Below the pieces are notes generated by a model. That model made no database searches and was not told the DNA's origin. It was given only the letters and a program-made list of their open reading frames with translations. A stretch of DNA of 64,000 bases from SHLQ01 sp033344795 (GTDB lineage Bacteria; Actinomycetota; Acidimicrobiia; Acidimicrobiales; SHLQ01): NCBI GenBank assembly GCA_033344795.1, contig JAWPMS010000001.1, positions 1,178,001-1,242,000 on the forward strand, in the 5' to 3' direction. Both the position numbers and the translations under genes were made by a program. Numbering within the stretch: the first letter of the stretch is position 1; each line of letters begins with the position of its first letter. Below are positions 34,495 through 42,104 of the stretch, piece after piece.

Positions 34495-35898
34495 CTACAA
34501 CCCAGGGTTTCTCGCCATGTTCGCGAAGCGGGTGTATTGGGGCAGGAAGGCCAGCCGGATGGTGTCGGTTGGGCCGTTTCGATGTTTTGCGATGATGACT
34601 TCGGCGATGCCCGCGTCCGGGCTCTCCGCGTTGTACACCTCGTCGCGATACAGGAACATCACCACGTCGGCATCCTGCTCGATGGCCCCAGACTCTCGCA
34701 GGTCGGACAACATTGGTCGTTTGTCCTGGCGAGACTCGAGCGTTCGTGACAGCTGCGACAAACCAACGACGGGCACTTCGAGCTCACGGGCCAGGATCTT
34801 GAGATTTCGAGAGATCTCCGAAATCTCGACCTGGCGACTCTCCGCTCCCGACCGACCGGTCATCAGCTGGATGTAGTCGACGACGATGAGCCCCAAGTCG
34901 CCCACCTGAGATTTCAGACGCCGCGCACGGCCACGAATGTCCATCACCGTCAGGCCCGGATTGTCATCGATCCAGATGGGGGCCTCCGAGAGGCGTCCGA
35001 CACCGGAACTGATCTTGGTCCAGTCGCTTTCGTCGAGCTTGCCGTCGCGCATCTTCATGGCGTCGACACGCGATTCTGAACACAACATGCGCTGTGACAG
35101 TTCGAGCTGGCCCATCTCGAGCGAGAAGACGAGCGTGGGCTTGTTCGCCTCGATCGCCGCGTGCGCTGCGAGGTTCAACGCAAAACTCGTCTTGCCCATG
35201 GCAGGTCGCGCACCGACGACGATCAACGCGTTTGGTTGCAGGCCGGACAAAAGTTCATCGAGATCGACGAAGCCCGTTGGTGTACCGGTGATTCCCTCGC
35301 CGCGCTCATAGAGCATCTCGAGTCGATCGAGGCTCTGCTCGATCAACGAACGCATGTCGGCCATCGTGTCGGACGCACGACCCTGGGCCACTTCGAACAC
35401 CAGGTGTTCAGCTTGATCGACAGCCTTGACGACATCTTCGGGTCGGTCGTAGGCAATCTCGGCAATCTCGTTGCCTACGCTGATCAGACGACGAAGAAGA
35501 GCGTTCTCGCGAACGATCTCGGCGTACTTCTTCGCTCCCGTGATCGCCGGTGCCTGTGCCTGCAGATCCATGAGGGTCGAAGATCCGCCCATGCCTTCGA
35601 GCAAACCGCTGCGGTCGAGCAGATCTGACACGGTGACGACGTCGGCCTCATCGCCGGCGCCATACAACGTGGTGATGGCCTCGAAGATGTGTTGATGTGC
35701 CGGTCGGTAGAAATGTGCGGGCTCGACAACCTCGAGGGCGCTCGCGATTGCATCGCGCGACAAGAGCAGGACACCGATGAGCGATTGCTCCACCTGGATG
35801 TTGTGCGGCGGCGTGCGACCGGTCTTTGCTTCGATGACCCGAGCAGGTCCATCGTCGAAGTCTTCATACGGAGGCGCGTCTGCGTAGGCGTCAGCCAT
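34495..35898 (-). CDS. dnaB: Replicative DNA helicase
   Basis: A 467-residue ring helicase that unwinds DNA ahead of the fork. The N-terminal primase-interacting domain (about 25-130; NIQVEQSLIGVLLLSRDAI) is followed by the RecA-like motor: Walker A GARPAMGKTSFALNLA, Walker B LGLIVVDYIQLMTGR, and the C-terminal LSQLSRTLESRQDKRP and SGAIEQDADVVMFLYRD motifs. No intein interrupts the usual insertion site, unlike some mycobacterial and actinobacterial DnaB. MADAYADAP was used as start. It is downstream of the rpsF-ssb-rpsR-rplI block, the typical actinobacterial order. Confidence 0.97.
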   Translation of the reverse strand: MADAYADAPPYEDFDDGPARVIEAKTGRTPPHNIQVEQSLIGVLLLSRDAIASALEVVEPAHFYRPAHQHIFEAITTLYGAGDEADVVTVSDLLDRSGLLEGMGGSSTLMDLQAQAPAITGAKKYAEIVRENALLRRLISVGNEIAEIAYDRPEDVVKAVDQAEHLVFEVAQGRASDTMADMRSLIEQSLDRLEMLYERGEGITGTPTGFVDLDELLSGLQPNALIVVGARPAMGKTSFALNLAAHAAIEANKPTLVFSLEMGQLELSQRMLCSESRVDAMKMRDGKLDESDWTKISSGVGRLSEAPIWIDDNPGLTVMDIRGRARRLKSQVGDLGLIVVDYIQLMTGRSGAESRQVEISEISRNLKILARELEVPVVGLSQLSRTLESRQDKRPMLSDLRESGAIEQDADVVMFLYRDEVYNAESPDAGIAEVIIAKHRNGPTDTIRLAFLPQYTRFANMARNPGL

Positions 35899-35934
35899 CA
35901 GTTGACGGCCAATCAATCGAATCCCGACCGAACA

Positions 35935-36849
35935 TCAGTGAGGAGAACTGCACGTCCTCATCGTGACGATGGGGTGTGACAGTGGCACGGCAGGTCTCGA
36001 TCGAGACGCTGGCGACCGGTTCTTCGGGAGTCGTTGGCACACCGTCAAGGGTGCCAGGGAATGGTTGTGAGGAACCAGTGGGTAACTGGGGGAAATCGCG
36101 CGGTTTCGCGAGGTTTGTGCTGTGGATGAGCTGTGGACAAGTGCCATGTTGTCCCCAGCTTTCGCACGGGACTGGTGATAAGCGGATGCGCCGGCTAGCG
36201 CAACGACGGCAAAGAGTGAGCCGACGATCGCATCGAGCAAGAAATGATGACCGGTGATGACCACGACGACGACCGTCAGGGCTGGATGCACGATGCCGAC
36301 GAGCCTCACAACAGGCGTGTTCGCCGAACGCCAGAGAGCCCACCCAGCCACCAGAGCCCATGCGACGTGCATCGAGGGCATGGCGGCGAACTGATTCGCG
36401 GCACCACTACCGGGAATGGCATATGGATTCGGCCCATACATCGTGGAGGCATCAATGATGTCGTCGAGCATGCGGGGTGGTGCGAGGGGAAACACCAGGT
36501 GCACGACCAGTCCGAGAAAGGTCATCACGACCAAACCGTCGCGTACGACAGGAAAGATCGTCGCTCGATGACGGACGAACATGGCGATCAACAAGATGAC
36601 GGTGACGGGAAAGTGCAACAGGTAGTACGAGTTGGCCAACGTGCCCACCGCCTCACCGAGCAGAGCCTCTTGCATACTTGCTTCGATGCCGATCCCGAGC
36701 GCACCTTGGAGTGAATCCACCATCTCCGCATTGGCACGGGCAACGTCGACCGACCCGGTCGTGAGCAGGCGAACGACCGAGTATCCCGCCCACGCAGTGG
36801 ACAGAATTGCGACGCTCTTGGCGACCTCTCGAAACAGCTCCTTGTTCAC
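35935..36849 (-). CDS. PAP2 family phosphatase-like membrane protein
   Basis: A 304-residue membrane protein. Six helices occupy residues 10-225, with the PAP2-like active-site parts AAMPSMHVAWALVAGWALWR and VVVITGHHFLLDAIVGSLFA. It likely removes or transfers a phosphate-linked head group of a lipid. After about residue 225 the frame runs on for roughly 80 residues of atypical composition that overlap DnaA-box-like sequences; the natural end may be earlier in evolution, and this tail may be non-functional. The gene lies between rplI and dnaB. Confidence 0.8.
   Translation of the reverse strand: MNKELFREVAKSVAILSTAWAGYSVVRLLTTGSVDVARANAEMVDSLQGALGIGIEASMQEALLGEAVGTLANSYYLLHFPVTVILLIAMFVRHRATIFPVVRDGLVVMTFLGLVVHLVFPLAPPRMLDDIIDASTMYGPNPYAIPGSGAANQFAAMPSMHVAWALVAGWALWRSANTPVVRLVGIVHPALTVVVVVITGHHFLLDAIVGSLFAVVALAGASAYHQSRAKAGDNMALVHSSSTAQTSRNRAISPSYPLVPHNHSLAPLTVCQRLPKNRSPASRSRPAVPLSHPIVTMRTCSSPH
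36121..36157. promoter_or_regulatory. Cluster of DnaA-box-like sites
   Basis: TGTGGATGA (36121-36129), TGTGGACAA (36132-36140) and TTGTCCCCA (36149-36157) lie within 37 bases. TTGTCCACA, the complement of the second, is a common actinobacterial DnaA box; the first and third each deviate at one position. They fall in the atypical tail of the PAP2 gene, about 220 bases upstream of dnaB, where they could bind DnaA and influence dnaB expression. Confidence 0.4.
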
Positions 36850-36964
36850 CTACTCAGCGTCGCAATCACCGAGGTCGGATACATCACCCACAAGTGGGAT
36901 TCACCCTCGTTCGAGAGGATGATCTACATCGGCGACAGCATCAGCCGAATGGACGGGTTGAAAA

Positions 36965-36998
36965 CGGCAAAGGGCCGCACCGCGATGCGGTGCGGCCC
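36965..36998 (-). terminator. Terminator of the rpsF-ssb-rpsR-rplI operon
   Basis: Perfect 12-base arms GGGCCGCACCGC (36972-36983) and GCGGTGCGGCCC (36987-36998) with a 3-base loop, 16 bases beyond the rplI stop. On the minus strand the stem is followed by TTTGCCGTTTT. Confidence 0.9.
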
Positions 36999-37013
36999 TC
37001 AAAAATCGATTGC

Positions 37014-37466
37014 CTAGCTCTCGTCAGCGATGATTTCCACCGTGACGGGGAACTGCACCTGTGAGTGGATGCTGGTCATCACCATGTGCTGGCCAAGCTC
37101 CTTCAGTGCGTTGTCGAGCTTGAACGCCTTGCGGTCGATCACATGTCCGGTCTGCTCTTCGACAGCAGCCGAGATGTCCGCGGCGCCGACGGACCCAAAG
37201 AGGGTTCCACCTTCGGCGGTCTTGGCTGCGATGGTCACGACCTGAGGGACGAGTGCTGCCGCTACCTTGTCGGCCTCGGCCCTGCTGGCCTCGTTCTTTG
37301 CCGCACTGGACTTGCGCATTGCCTGGGCCTCGGCCTCGGCGCCCTTCGTGGCCTTGTATCCAAGTCCACGTGGAAGCAAATAGTTGCGGAAGTAGCCGTC
37401 GGCCACCGTAACCACGTCGCCGCGCGTTCCCAGTCCGCTCACGTCAGCTTTGAGAATGATGTCCAT
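37014..37466 (-). CDS. rplI: 50S ribosomal protein L9
   Basis: A 150-residue protein of the large subunit. The N-terminal rRNA-binding domain has the family signature GLGTRGDVVTVADGYFRNYL and PRGLGYKA; a long helix (about 45-80) links to a C-terminal domain with GTLFGSVGAADI and HVIDRKAF. Two consecutive ATG codons (37469, 37466) are possible; the second has better spacing from AGGAGG and gives MDIILKAD. Its start overlaps the rpsR stop. Confidence 0.96.
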   Translation of the reverse strand: MDIILKADVSGLGTRGDVVTVADGYFRNYLLPRGLGYKATKGAEAEAQAMRKSSAAKNEASRAEADKVAAALVPQVVTIAAKTAEGGTLFGSVGAADISAAVEEQTGHVIDRKAFKLDNALKELGQHMVMTSIHSQVQFPVTVEIIADES

Positions 37467-37894
37467 CATGCCTCCTCGATCCCTGCGACCTCAGCAACCT
37501 CTGCGTCGATCGCATCGCCGACATCAAGGTCAAGATCGATGTCGAGATCTTCGGATTCGCTCGGTGCGTCTCCGCGGGGAGCATCGTCACGAGGACCGCG
37601 ATCACGTCCGCGGTCGCGGTTGTTGCGCTGCGTCGTGACTCGAGTCGTGTACGGCAACAGCGCCATTTCACGGGCGTTCTTGATCGCACGTGCGACCTCA
37701 GCTTGTTGCTGGGTGTCGTTCCCAGTGACCCGACGTGCACGAACTTTCGAGCGGTCAGACACGAATCGCTTGAGCAGATTCACGTCCTTGTAGTCGATGT
37801 AGTCGATCTTGTCGGTCGTGAGTACGGACACCTTCTTCTTGGTGCGGCGTCCGTTGTCGCTCTTCTTCGAGCGTGGTGGTGGCTTCTTGGCCAT
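37466..37894 (-). CDS. rpsR: 30S ribosomal protein S18 with long acidic C-terminal tail
   Basis: A 142-residue protein; ordinary S18 is 75-90 residues. The core (about 20-95) is normal: IDYIDYKDVNLLKRFVSDRS, RARRVTGND, QQQAEVARAIKNAREMALLP. After VTTQRNNRDRGR a 40-residue acidic tail follows (SESEDLDIDLDLDVGDAIDA, then VAEVAGIEEA). The tail is in frame, keeps codon bias and ends exactly at the rplI start, so it is probably translated. It is encoded between ssb and rplI; the N-terminus is rich in Lys (KKPPPRSKKSDNGRRTKKK). Confidence 0.93.
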   Translation of the reverse strand: MAKKPPPRSKKSDNGRRTKKKVSVLTTDKIDYIDYKDVNLLKRFVSDRSKVRARRVTGNDTQQQAEVARAIKNAREMALLPYTTRVTTQRNNRDRGRDRGPRDDAPRGDAPSESEDLDIDLDLDVGDAIDAEVAEVAGIEEA

Positions 37895-37926
37895 GAGTAA
37901 TCGTTCGTCCTTGTTTGAGATGGGCC

Positions 37927-38403
37927 CTAGAAGGGCTCTTCGTTCATGTCGTACTGCGGCGCGGGCGCTGCGGCTGGTTGAGCTGGAGAGTTCTGGGCTG
38001 GTTGGTATTGACCACCGCCGCCTCCCTGGCCTTGTCCGCCGCCGTCGCCCTTGTATTCGTTGCGGGTGAGTTCCACCGTGGCCCACTTGAGGCTCGGAGC
38101 GACATCGTCGGCGACGATCTCAACTTTGCTTCGACGCTCGCCATCCTGGTTCTCCCAGGACCGCTGATCGAGACGACCATGTACGACGACACGGGAGCCC
38201 TTGGTCAGCGAGTCGCTCACGTTTTCTGCAAGCTGACGCCAGCACGTGACATCGAAGTACGAGACCTTGTCCTCGGCTCCGTCGCGGCCCTTCAAGTTCC
38301 AGGCCACGCCGAAGTTCGCGACAGCCGCTCCACCAGGGGTGAAACGAAGTTCGGGATCTCGGGTGAGGTTTCCAACGATTGTGATGGTGTTGTCAAATGC
38401 CAT
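37927..38403 (-). CDS. ssb: Single-stranded DNA-binding protein
   Basis: A 158-residue OB-fold protein that coats single-stranded DNA during replication and repair. The core is residues 1-110 (ITIVGNLTRDPELRFTPGGA, FDVTCWRQLAENVSDSL, GSRVVVHGRLDQRSW). A Gly/Gln/Pro-rich linker follows, and the acidic tip DMNEEPF binds partner proteins. The gene lies between rpsF and rpsR in the usual operon. Confidence 0.97.
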   Translation of the reverse strand: MAFDNTITIVGNLTRDPELRFTPGGAAVANFGVAWNLKGRDGAEDKVSYFDVTCWRQLAENVSDSLTKGSRVVVHGRLDQRSWENQDGERRSKVEIVADDVAPSLKWATVELTRNEYKGDGGGQGQGGGGGQYQPAQNSPAQPAAAPAPQYDMNEEPF

Positions 38404-38424
38404 GGTGGTTCGCCTTTCCGGCTC

Positions 38425-38763
38425 TTATGCCGAAGCTGGGGCGCCCAGAAGGCCACGTCGGGTGGCTTCTCCTTCGGGCAACCGGATGATCTTGTGGCGA
38501 ACGACATCGTCCGCGAGACGGAGAGCACGATCTTGGGTAGACAGATCCTTGCGCTCTGGAAGCAAGATCTCGAGCACCAGATAGGTGCCTTCGTTCTTGT
38601 GGTTGATCGGATAGGCGAAGCGACGCTTGCCCCAGTGATCGACCTTGGCGACCGAGCCACCGTCGGCTTCGACGGTCTCGGAGATCAGTGTCTTCAAATG
38701 ACCCTGAACCGTTGCATCCGCAACGTCAGCATCAAAGATGACCATCAATTCATAGGCTCGCAT
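38425..38763 (-). CDS. rpsF: 30S ribosomal protein S6
   Basis: A 112-residue protein of the small subunit that pairs with S18 on 16S rRNA. Typical features are MRAYELMVIFDADV, HWGKRRFAYPINHKNEGTY and DDVVRHKIIRLPE near the end. MRAYEL was chosen as start with GGGAGG about 11 bases upstream. It is the first gene of the operon and is preceded by a structured leader (see 38764-38826). Confidence 0.96.
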   Translation of the reverse strand: MRAYELMVIFDADVADATVQGHLKTLISETVEADGGSVAKVDHWGKRRFAYPINHKNEGTYLVLEILLPERKDLSTQDRALRLADDVVRHKIIRLPEGEATRRGLLGAPASA

Positions 38764-38826
38764 ATGTGCAAGTACCTCCCTGTGGACTCGGCTTTCACCG
38801 AGGCCCCGGATTTCGGAGCAGGGCAT
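38764..38826 (-). promoter_or_regulatory. Possible S6:S18-binding leader of rpsF
   Basis: The 60 bases before rpsF fold as an outer CCCTG/CAGGG pairing enclosing CTCCGAAATCCGGGG and the hairpin CTCGG-TGAAAG-CCGAG. Many bacteria repress this operon through an S6:S18 complex that binds a leader hairpin with an unpaired CCG. Location and a CCG are right, but I cannot confirm the full consensus. Confidence 0.4.
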
Positions 38827-39082
38827 CTGTTGTCAAACAAATCTGGCCTCGGTGCGCACAAAGACGAACCGGACCAGCAGACAAGCCTACAAACGCCTAG
38901 ACGCGAATCCGAATCGAAATTTGGATTCGCGAAAACAACCTTAGAGATGTGCTGTGACACCATCAGCTGAACGTCGCCCGTCTCACCACCGCACGTCAAT
39001 CATCACGAGCAAAAGGTCCCGATCGGTAGGTTCTGATAGCTTCATGAGTTCATGCGGTCGCGGTGTGTGAGAAGCAGCGAAA
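38827..39082. other. Divergent promoter region between rpsF and the excalibur protein
   Basis: With the leader this is a 319-base gap. It holds a 9-bp inverted repeat CGCGAATCC (38902-38910) and GGATTCGCG (38923-38931) around 12 bases, and on the minus strand a TTGACA at about 38835-38840. No gene is visible. The two divergent promoters most likely lie here. Confidence 0.45.
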
Positions 39083-40108
39083 ATGACACCTGATTGGCAG
39101 CCGATAACTCCCGAAGAATTCGAGCTCTTGTTCGAACGACCGCTCGAGGATGAGTCGACTCACAGACCACTCAGGCTCGGGTTCGCCCAGGAGCCTGACG
39201 TTCTGTTGCGGTCATCATCCGAATCCGCACCGTCGACACCTCACAAGAGACGTCTCGTTCCCGTTGTCTGTTTCTCAACGGTGTTGTTCGTTGTGCTGCT
39301 GGTCGCGTTGGGAACGAACAGGAGTCAGTCCACCCCACGGGTGGGCGAACCCAGCCAACAGCTGACCGCTCGCCTCATAAAGTCTGGCTCCGACCCGGCC
39401 ACCTCACTTCAAGAGTCCACGACGAATGACCCGTCGAACGCGACGCTCATTGCGCCTGCAACTTCTCCGCCCCGTCAGCCTTCGACCGAGTCCAAGAGTG
39501 CCGCTCTTCCCCTGTCGCTAGGCGATACAACCACGGCCAGCAACCACACTTCACCGACCGTTCGACCAGAAGCAGAACCGGATCGTTCATCCACGACGGT
39601 CGCGCGAGAACCGGCGGGCGACCATCGGGTGGCCAAAACGGCCCCGACCCAAGGACAGCCAGCCGCGGTGGTCACGACGACCACGGCCTCAAACGATGTC
39701 GCGGCGGTCAACATCGGAACCGAACCCCCTGAATCGACGAGTGAACCGGGCCGTGGCCGCACCGCCACGCCCCCGTCGACGACAAGCCGACCAACAACGA
39801 CAACAGAAGCGACCACGACGACCACAACCCCATCGACGACAAGCCGACCAACAACGACAACAGAAGCGACCACGACGACCACAACCCCATCGACGACTGA
39901 GGTGAGCACGACGATCGATCCGCCGTGTCATCCTGCTTACACAGGTGTGTGCGTCCCATTCGCTTCTGATGTCGACTGCAACAAGCGTGGAGGAGGCAGA
40001 GGCGGCAACGGTCCCGAGTTTGTCTCGGGTCCACTCATGGTGGTCGACCCTGAGATCGATCCCTACAAACTCGATCCAGACGGAGACGGCATCGCCTGCG
40101 ACAAGTGA
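39083..40108 (+). CDS. Membrane-anchored Thr-rich protein with excalibur domain
   Basis: A 341-residue protein. A cytoplasmic part of 55 residues precedes one membrane helix (LVPVVCFSTVLFVVLLVAL). A 200-residue Ser/Thr/Pro stalk follows, including two exact 19-residue repeats (PSTTSRPTTTTEATTTTTT) encoded by a 57-bp tandem repeat at 39775-39898. The C-terminal segment contains an excalibur calcium-binding motif (LDPDGDGIACDK) after a four-Cys stretch. It is probably displayed on the cell surface. No enzyme domain is visible. Confidence 0.8.
   Translation: MTPDWQPITPEEFELLFERPLEDESTHRPLRLGFAQEPDVLLRSSSESAPSTPHKRRLVPVVCFSTVLFVVLLVALGTNRSQSTPRVGEPSQQLTARLIKSGSDPATSLQESTTNDPSNATLIAPATSPPRQPSTESKSAALPLSLGDTTTASNHTSPTVRPEAEPDRSSTTVAREPAGDHRVAKTAPTQGQPAAVVTTTTASNDVAAVNIGTEPPESTSEPGRGRTATPPSTTSRPTTTTEATTTTTTPSTTSRPTTTTEATTTTTTPSTTEVSTTIDPPCHPAYTGVCVPFASDVDCNKRGGGRGGNGPEFVSGPLMVVDPEIDPYKLDPDGDGIACDK
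39775..39898 (+). repeat. 57-bp tandem repeat in the Thr-rich stalk
   Basis: Two copies of a 57-base unit (GACAAGCCGACCAACAACGA at 39781 and again at 39838), plus a partial third, encode the 19-residue Thr-rich repeat. The copies are virtually identical at the DNA level, so the duplication is recent and its copy number may vary between strains. Confidence 0.85.
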
Positions 40109-40122
40109 CCGTTCGAGCTGCT

Positions 40123-41538
40123 TCAGCTATCGAATCCGATTCCAAAACGTTCGAGCAACGAGAGCCACAGTCCCGGCTTTCCCTCATTCGCATCAGCCTT
40201 CGCGATCTGGCTTCGGGTGAACTGAATCACCACGTTTCGAAGCGGCTCGGGAGGAAACGGCAAAGGCTTGCGCCGGACCATCGTGAGCTGGGTGCGTTCA
40301 GACATCCGGCCATCGACCAGGTCGAGTCCGACTCGCGCGCCCCAACGAGAGGCCCCAACGCCCAGACCGGTGTATCCCGCCACCCAGGACAGACGCCCGT
40401 CGTACTTCGTCCCGAACGCTGCGGTGAACTTCGACGTCGTACCGATGGGGCCCGCCCACCGGTGCGAAAACCCGAGCCCTTCCAATTGTGGAAAAGTCTC
40501 GAAGAAGTGACTGGCGATTGTGATGTGCGAGTCGATCCGGTGCTCGAACTCGGGGCCCATTCCATTGCCCTTGTAGTAGTTGGCGTCGTACCCACCCCAC
40601 AGAATGCGATTGTCTTCGGTGAGCCGGTAATAGTGGAACTGGTTGGCGAAGTCCGAGAGGCCACGCCGCGCTCCCCATCCAATTGCCGCCATCTGGCTGG
40701 AGCTGAGCGGTTCGGTCATCAACACGTGGTCATAGATCGGGATCACGTAGTTGCGGATCTGCTTTTCGGGTTCTGCCCATGCATTGGTGGCAACCAACAC
40801 CCGCTCGGCGGCGATTGCGCCGGCCGCCGTTCGAACGGTGAGCGAAGACTCGTTCGGGTCGATCGAGGTGACACGGCTGTTCTCGTGAACGACGACGCCG
40901 AGTCTCTCCACGGTGGCCCGCAGGCCCCACACCAATTTGGCGGGGTCGATGATCGCTGTGCCGCTTGGCTCGATGACACCGGCGAGATACGTCGGCGAAT
41001 CGACCTCGGCACGCGTCGCAGCCGCGTCGAGCAGCTCCGCATCTTCGCCATGCGCACGCAGCGTTTCGGCGTACTCGCCCATGTCGTCCACTTGCCACGG
41101 CTGCGTTGCGACATTCATCGTGCCGGTGACCTCGACCGCGGCATCGATTTCAAGGCGATCGATGTCGGCCAAGAGTCCGGCAAGGTTCTCGTTGCCCATG
41201 CGACTGAGCGCCGCGATCTCGTTGGGCCAATGCGACAGCCCGTTCAACAACCCGTGCGTGAGTGACGCCTCGCAGAAGCCGCCATTTCGGCTCGAGGCAC
41301 CATGGCCAATCCGTTCGGCTTCGACCACGTGAACCGACCGACCCGGCGATTCTTCGATGGCCTGCAGCGCGGCCCACAGGCCCGTGAAGCCACCGCCCAC
41401 GATGACGAGGTCGGCTTGGTGGGCACCCGTGAGCGACTCGCCGAGGTCCGGCGCAAAACTGCGATCGCTCCAATACACGGCGGGTTTCGCGTCGCGCACG
41501 GCCGCGTCGACTGCGGCCTGATCGACGCTCGCGCTCAT
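40123..41538 (-). CDS. FAD-dependent amine oxidase (PuuB/DAO-type)
   Basis: A 471-residue flavoprotein of the D-amino-acid oxidase fold. The FAD motif is ADLVIVGGGFTGLWAALQAI at about residues 42-61, followed by HGASSRNGGFCEASLTHGLL, and a C-terminal VAGYTGLGVGASRWGARVGL. These match gamma-glutamylputrescine oxidase-like enzymes. It is the last gene of the minus-strand polyamine operon and overlaps the cupin gene as ATGA. The likely reaction is oxidative deamination of a (modified) polyamine. A paralogue is encoded at 51026-52405. Confidence 0.85.
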   Translation of the reverse strand: MSASVDQAAVDAAVRDAKPAVYWSDRSFAPDLGESLTGAHQADLVIVGGGFTGLWAALQAIEESPGRSVHVVEAERIGHGASSRNGGFCEASLTHGLLNGLSHWPNEIAALSRMGNENLAGLLADIDRLEIDAAVEVTGTMNVATQPWQVDDMGEYAETLRAHGEDAELLDAAATRAEVDSPTYLAGVIEPSGTAIIDPAKLVWGLRATVERLGVVVHENSRVTSIDPNESSLTVRTAAGAIAAERVLVATNAWAEPEKQIRNYVIPIYDHVLMTEPLSSSQMAAIGWGARRGLSDFANQFHYYRLTEDNRILWGGYDANYYKGNGMGPEFEHRIDSHITIASHFFETFPQLEGLGFSHRWAGPIGTTSKFTAAFGTKYDGRLSWVAGYTGLGVGASRWGARVGLDLVDGRMSERTQLTMVRRKPLPFPPEPLRNVVIQFTRSQIAKADANEGKPGLWLSLLERFGIGFDS

Positions 41539-41903
41539 GGAACGATCACATAGATCTTTGCCATGGGTTCGATCACTTCCCACCGACCAGCCCAACCCTT
41601 TGGCAGAGCAAAAATGTCACCTTCGGTCAGGTCGTGCACCGTGCCATCCGCGTTGGTGATGCGCAGGTGGCCCTTGGTGACCACCATGACCTCATCGACG
41701 GGATAGTCAGCCTCGTCCCAGACACCGACTTCCGATGTCCAGATTCCGGACTCGACGTTGCCTTCGGTCAGCGCGGCATACATCCACGCGGGATCACCCG
41801 ACACGAACTGATCAGGACGGTCAGGGTCAGCCTCGAGCCGACCGGCCATAGCTTCCAAATTGTCGAACGCACGATCCATCACATCACCGTTTCTCTTGAA
41901 CAT
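41535..41903 (-). CDS. Cupin-domain protein (EutQ/DUF861-like)
   Basis: A 122-residue single cupin. The two conserved motifs read DEADYPVDEVMVVTKGHLRI and EGDIFALPKGWAGRW. Small cupins of this group accompany polyamine and ethanolamine catabolic genes, but their role is unclear; they may bind a metabolite. GGGGGA precedes ATG 41903; MDRAFD at 41879 is an alternative. It overlaps the oxidase gene and is separated from the upstream substrate-binding gene by a tandem repeat. Confidence 0.82.
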   Translation of the reverse strand: MFKRNGDVMDRAFDNLEAMAGRLEADPDRPDQFVSGDPAWMYAALTEGNVESGIWTSEVGVWDEADYPVDEVMVVTKGHLRITNADGTVHDLTEGDIFALPKGWAGRWEVIEPMAKIYVIVP

Positions 41904-41910
41904 GTTTCCC

Positions 41911-42043
41911 CCGCCCCCGGCGTAAAGCCTGCGTGGCGAATGAACGCCCGCCGGAGGCGGAGAAAGAGCTTGCCTATCTACCCGTTCTGACCGTCCCCGG
42001 CGTAAAGCCTGCGTGGCGAATGAACGCCCGCCGGAGGCGGAGA
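41911..42043. repeat. Tandem pair of 53-bp REP-like elements
   Basis: A 53-base sequence occurs at 41911-41963 and 41991-42043 (80-base period) with only one difference. Each contains two short stems, GGCG-AATGAA-CGCC and CCGCC-GGA-GGCGG. The pair fills most of the 201-base gap between the substrate-binding protein gene and the cupin gene, inside an operon. It may stabilise or partly stop the mRNA. Confidence 0.8.
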
Positions 42044-42104
42044 GCAGAACGGCAAACCCGTAGATGGCAGAATCGCGGCGGAGCCGCTGCCATCGAAGGG
42101 TCCG

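Noticed and set aside
36121..36157. oriC
   Set aside because: Only three partial DnaA boxes, no AT-rich segment and no dnaA-dnaN neighbours.
39775..39898. Repeats considered as CRISPR
   Set aside because: They are tandem, in frame, coding and without unique spacers. The repeats at 41911, 49481 and 56647 fail the same test.
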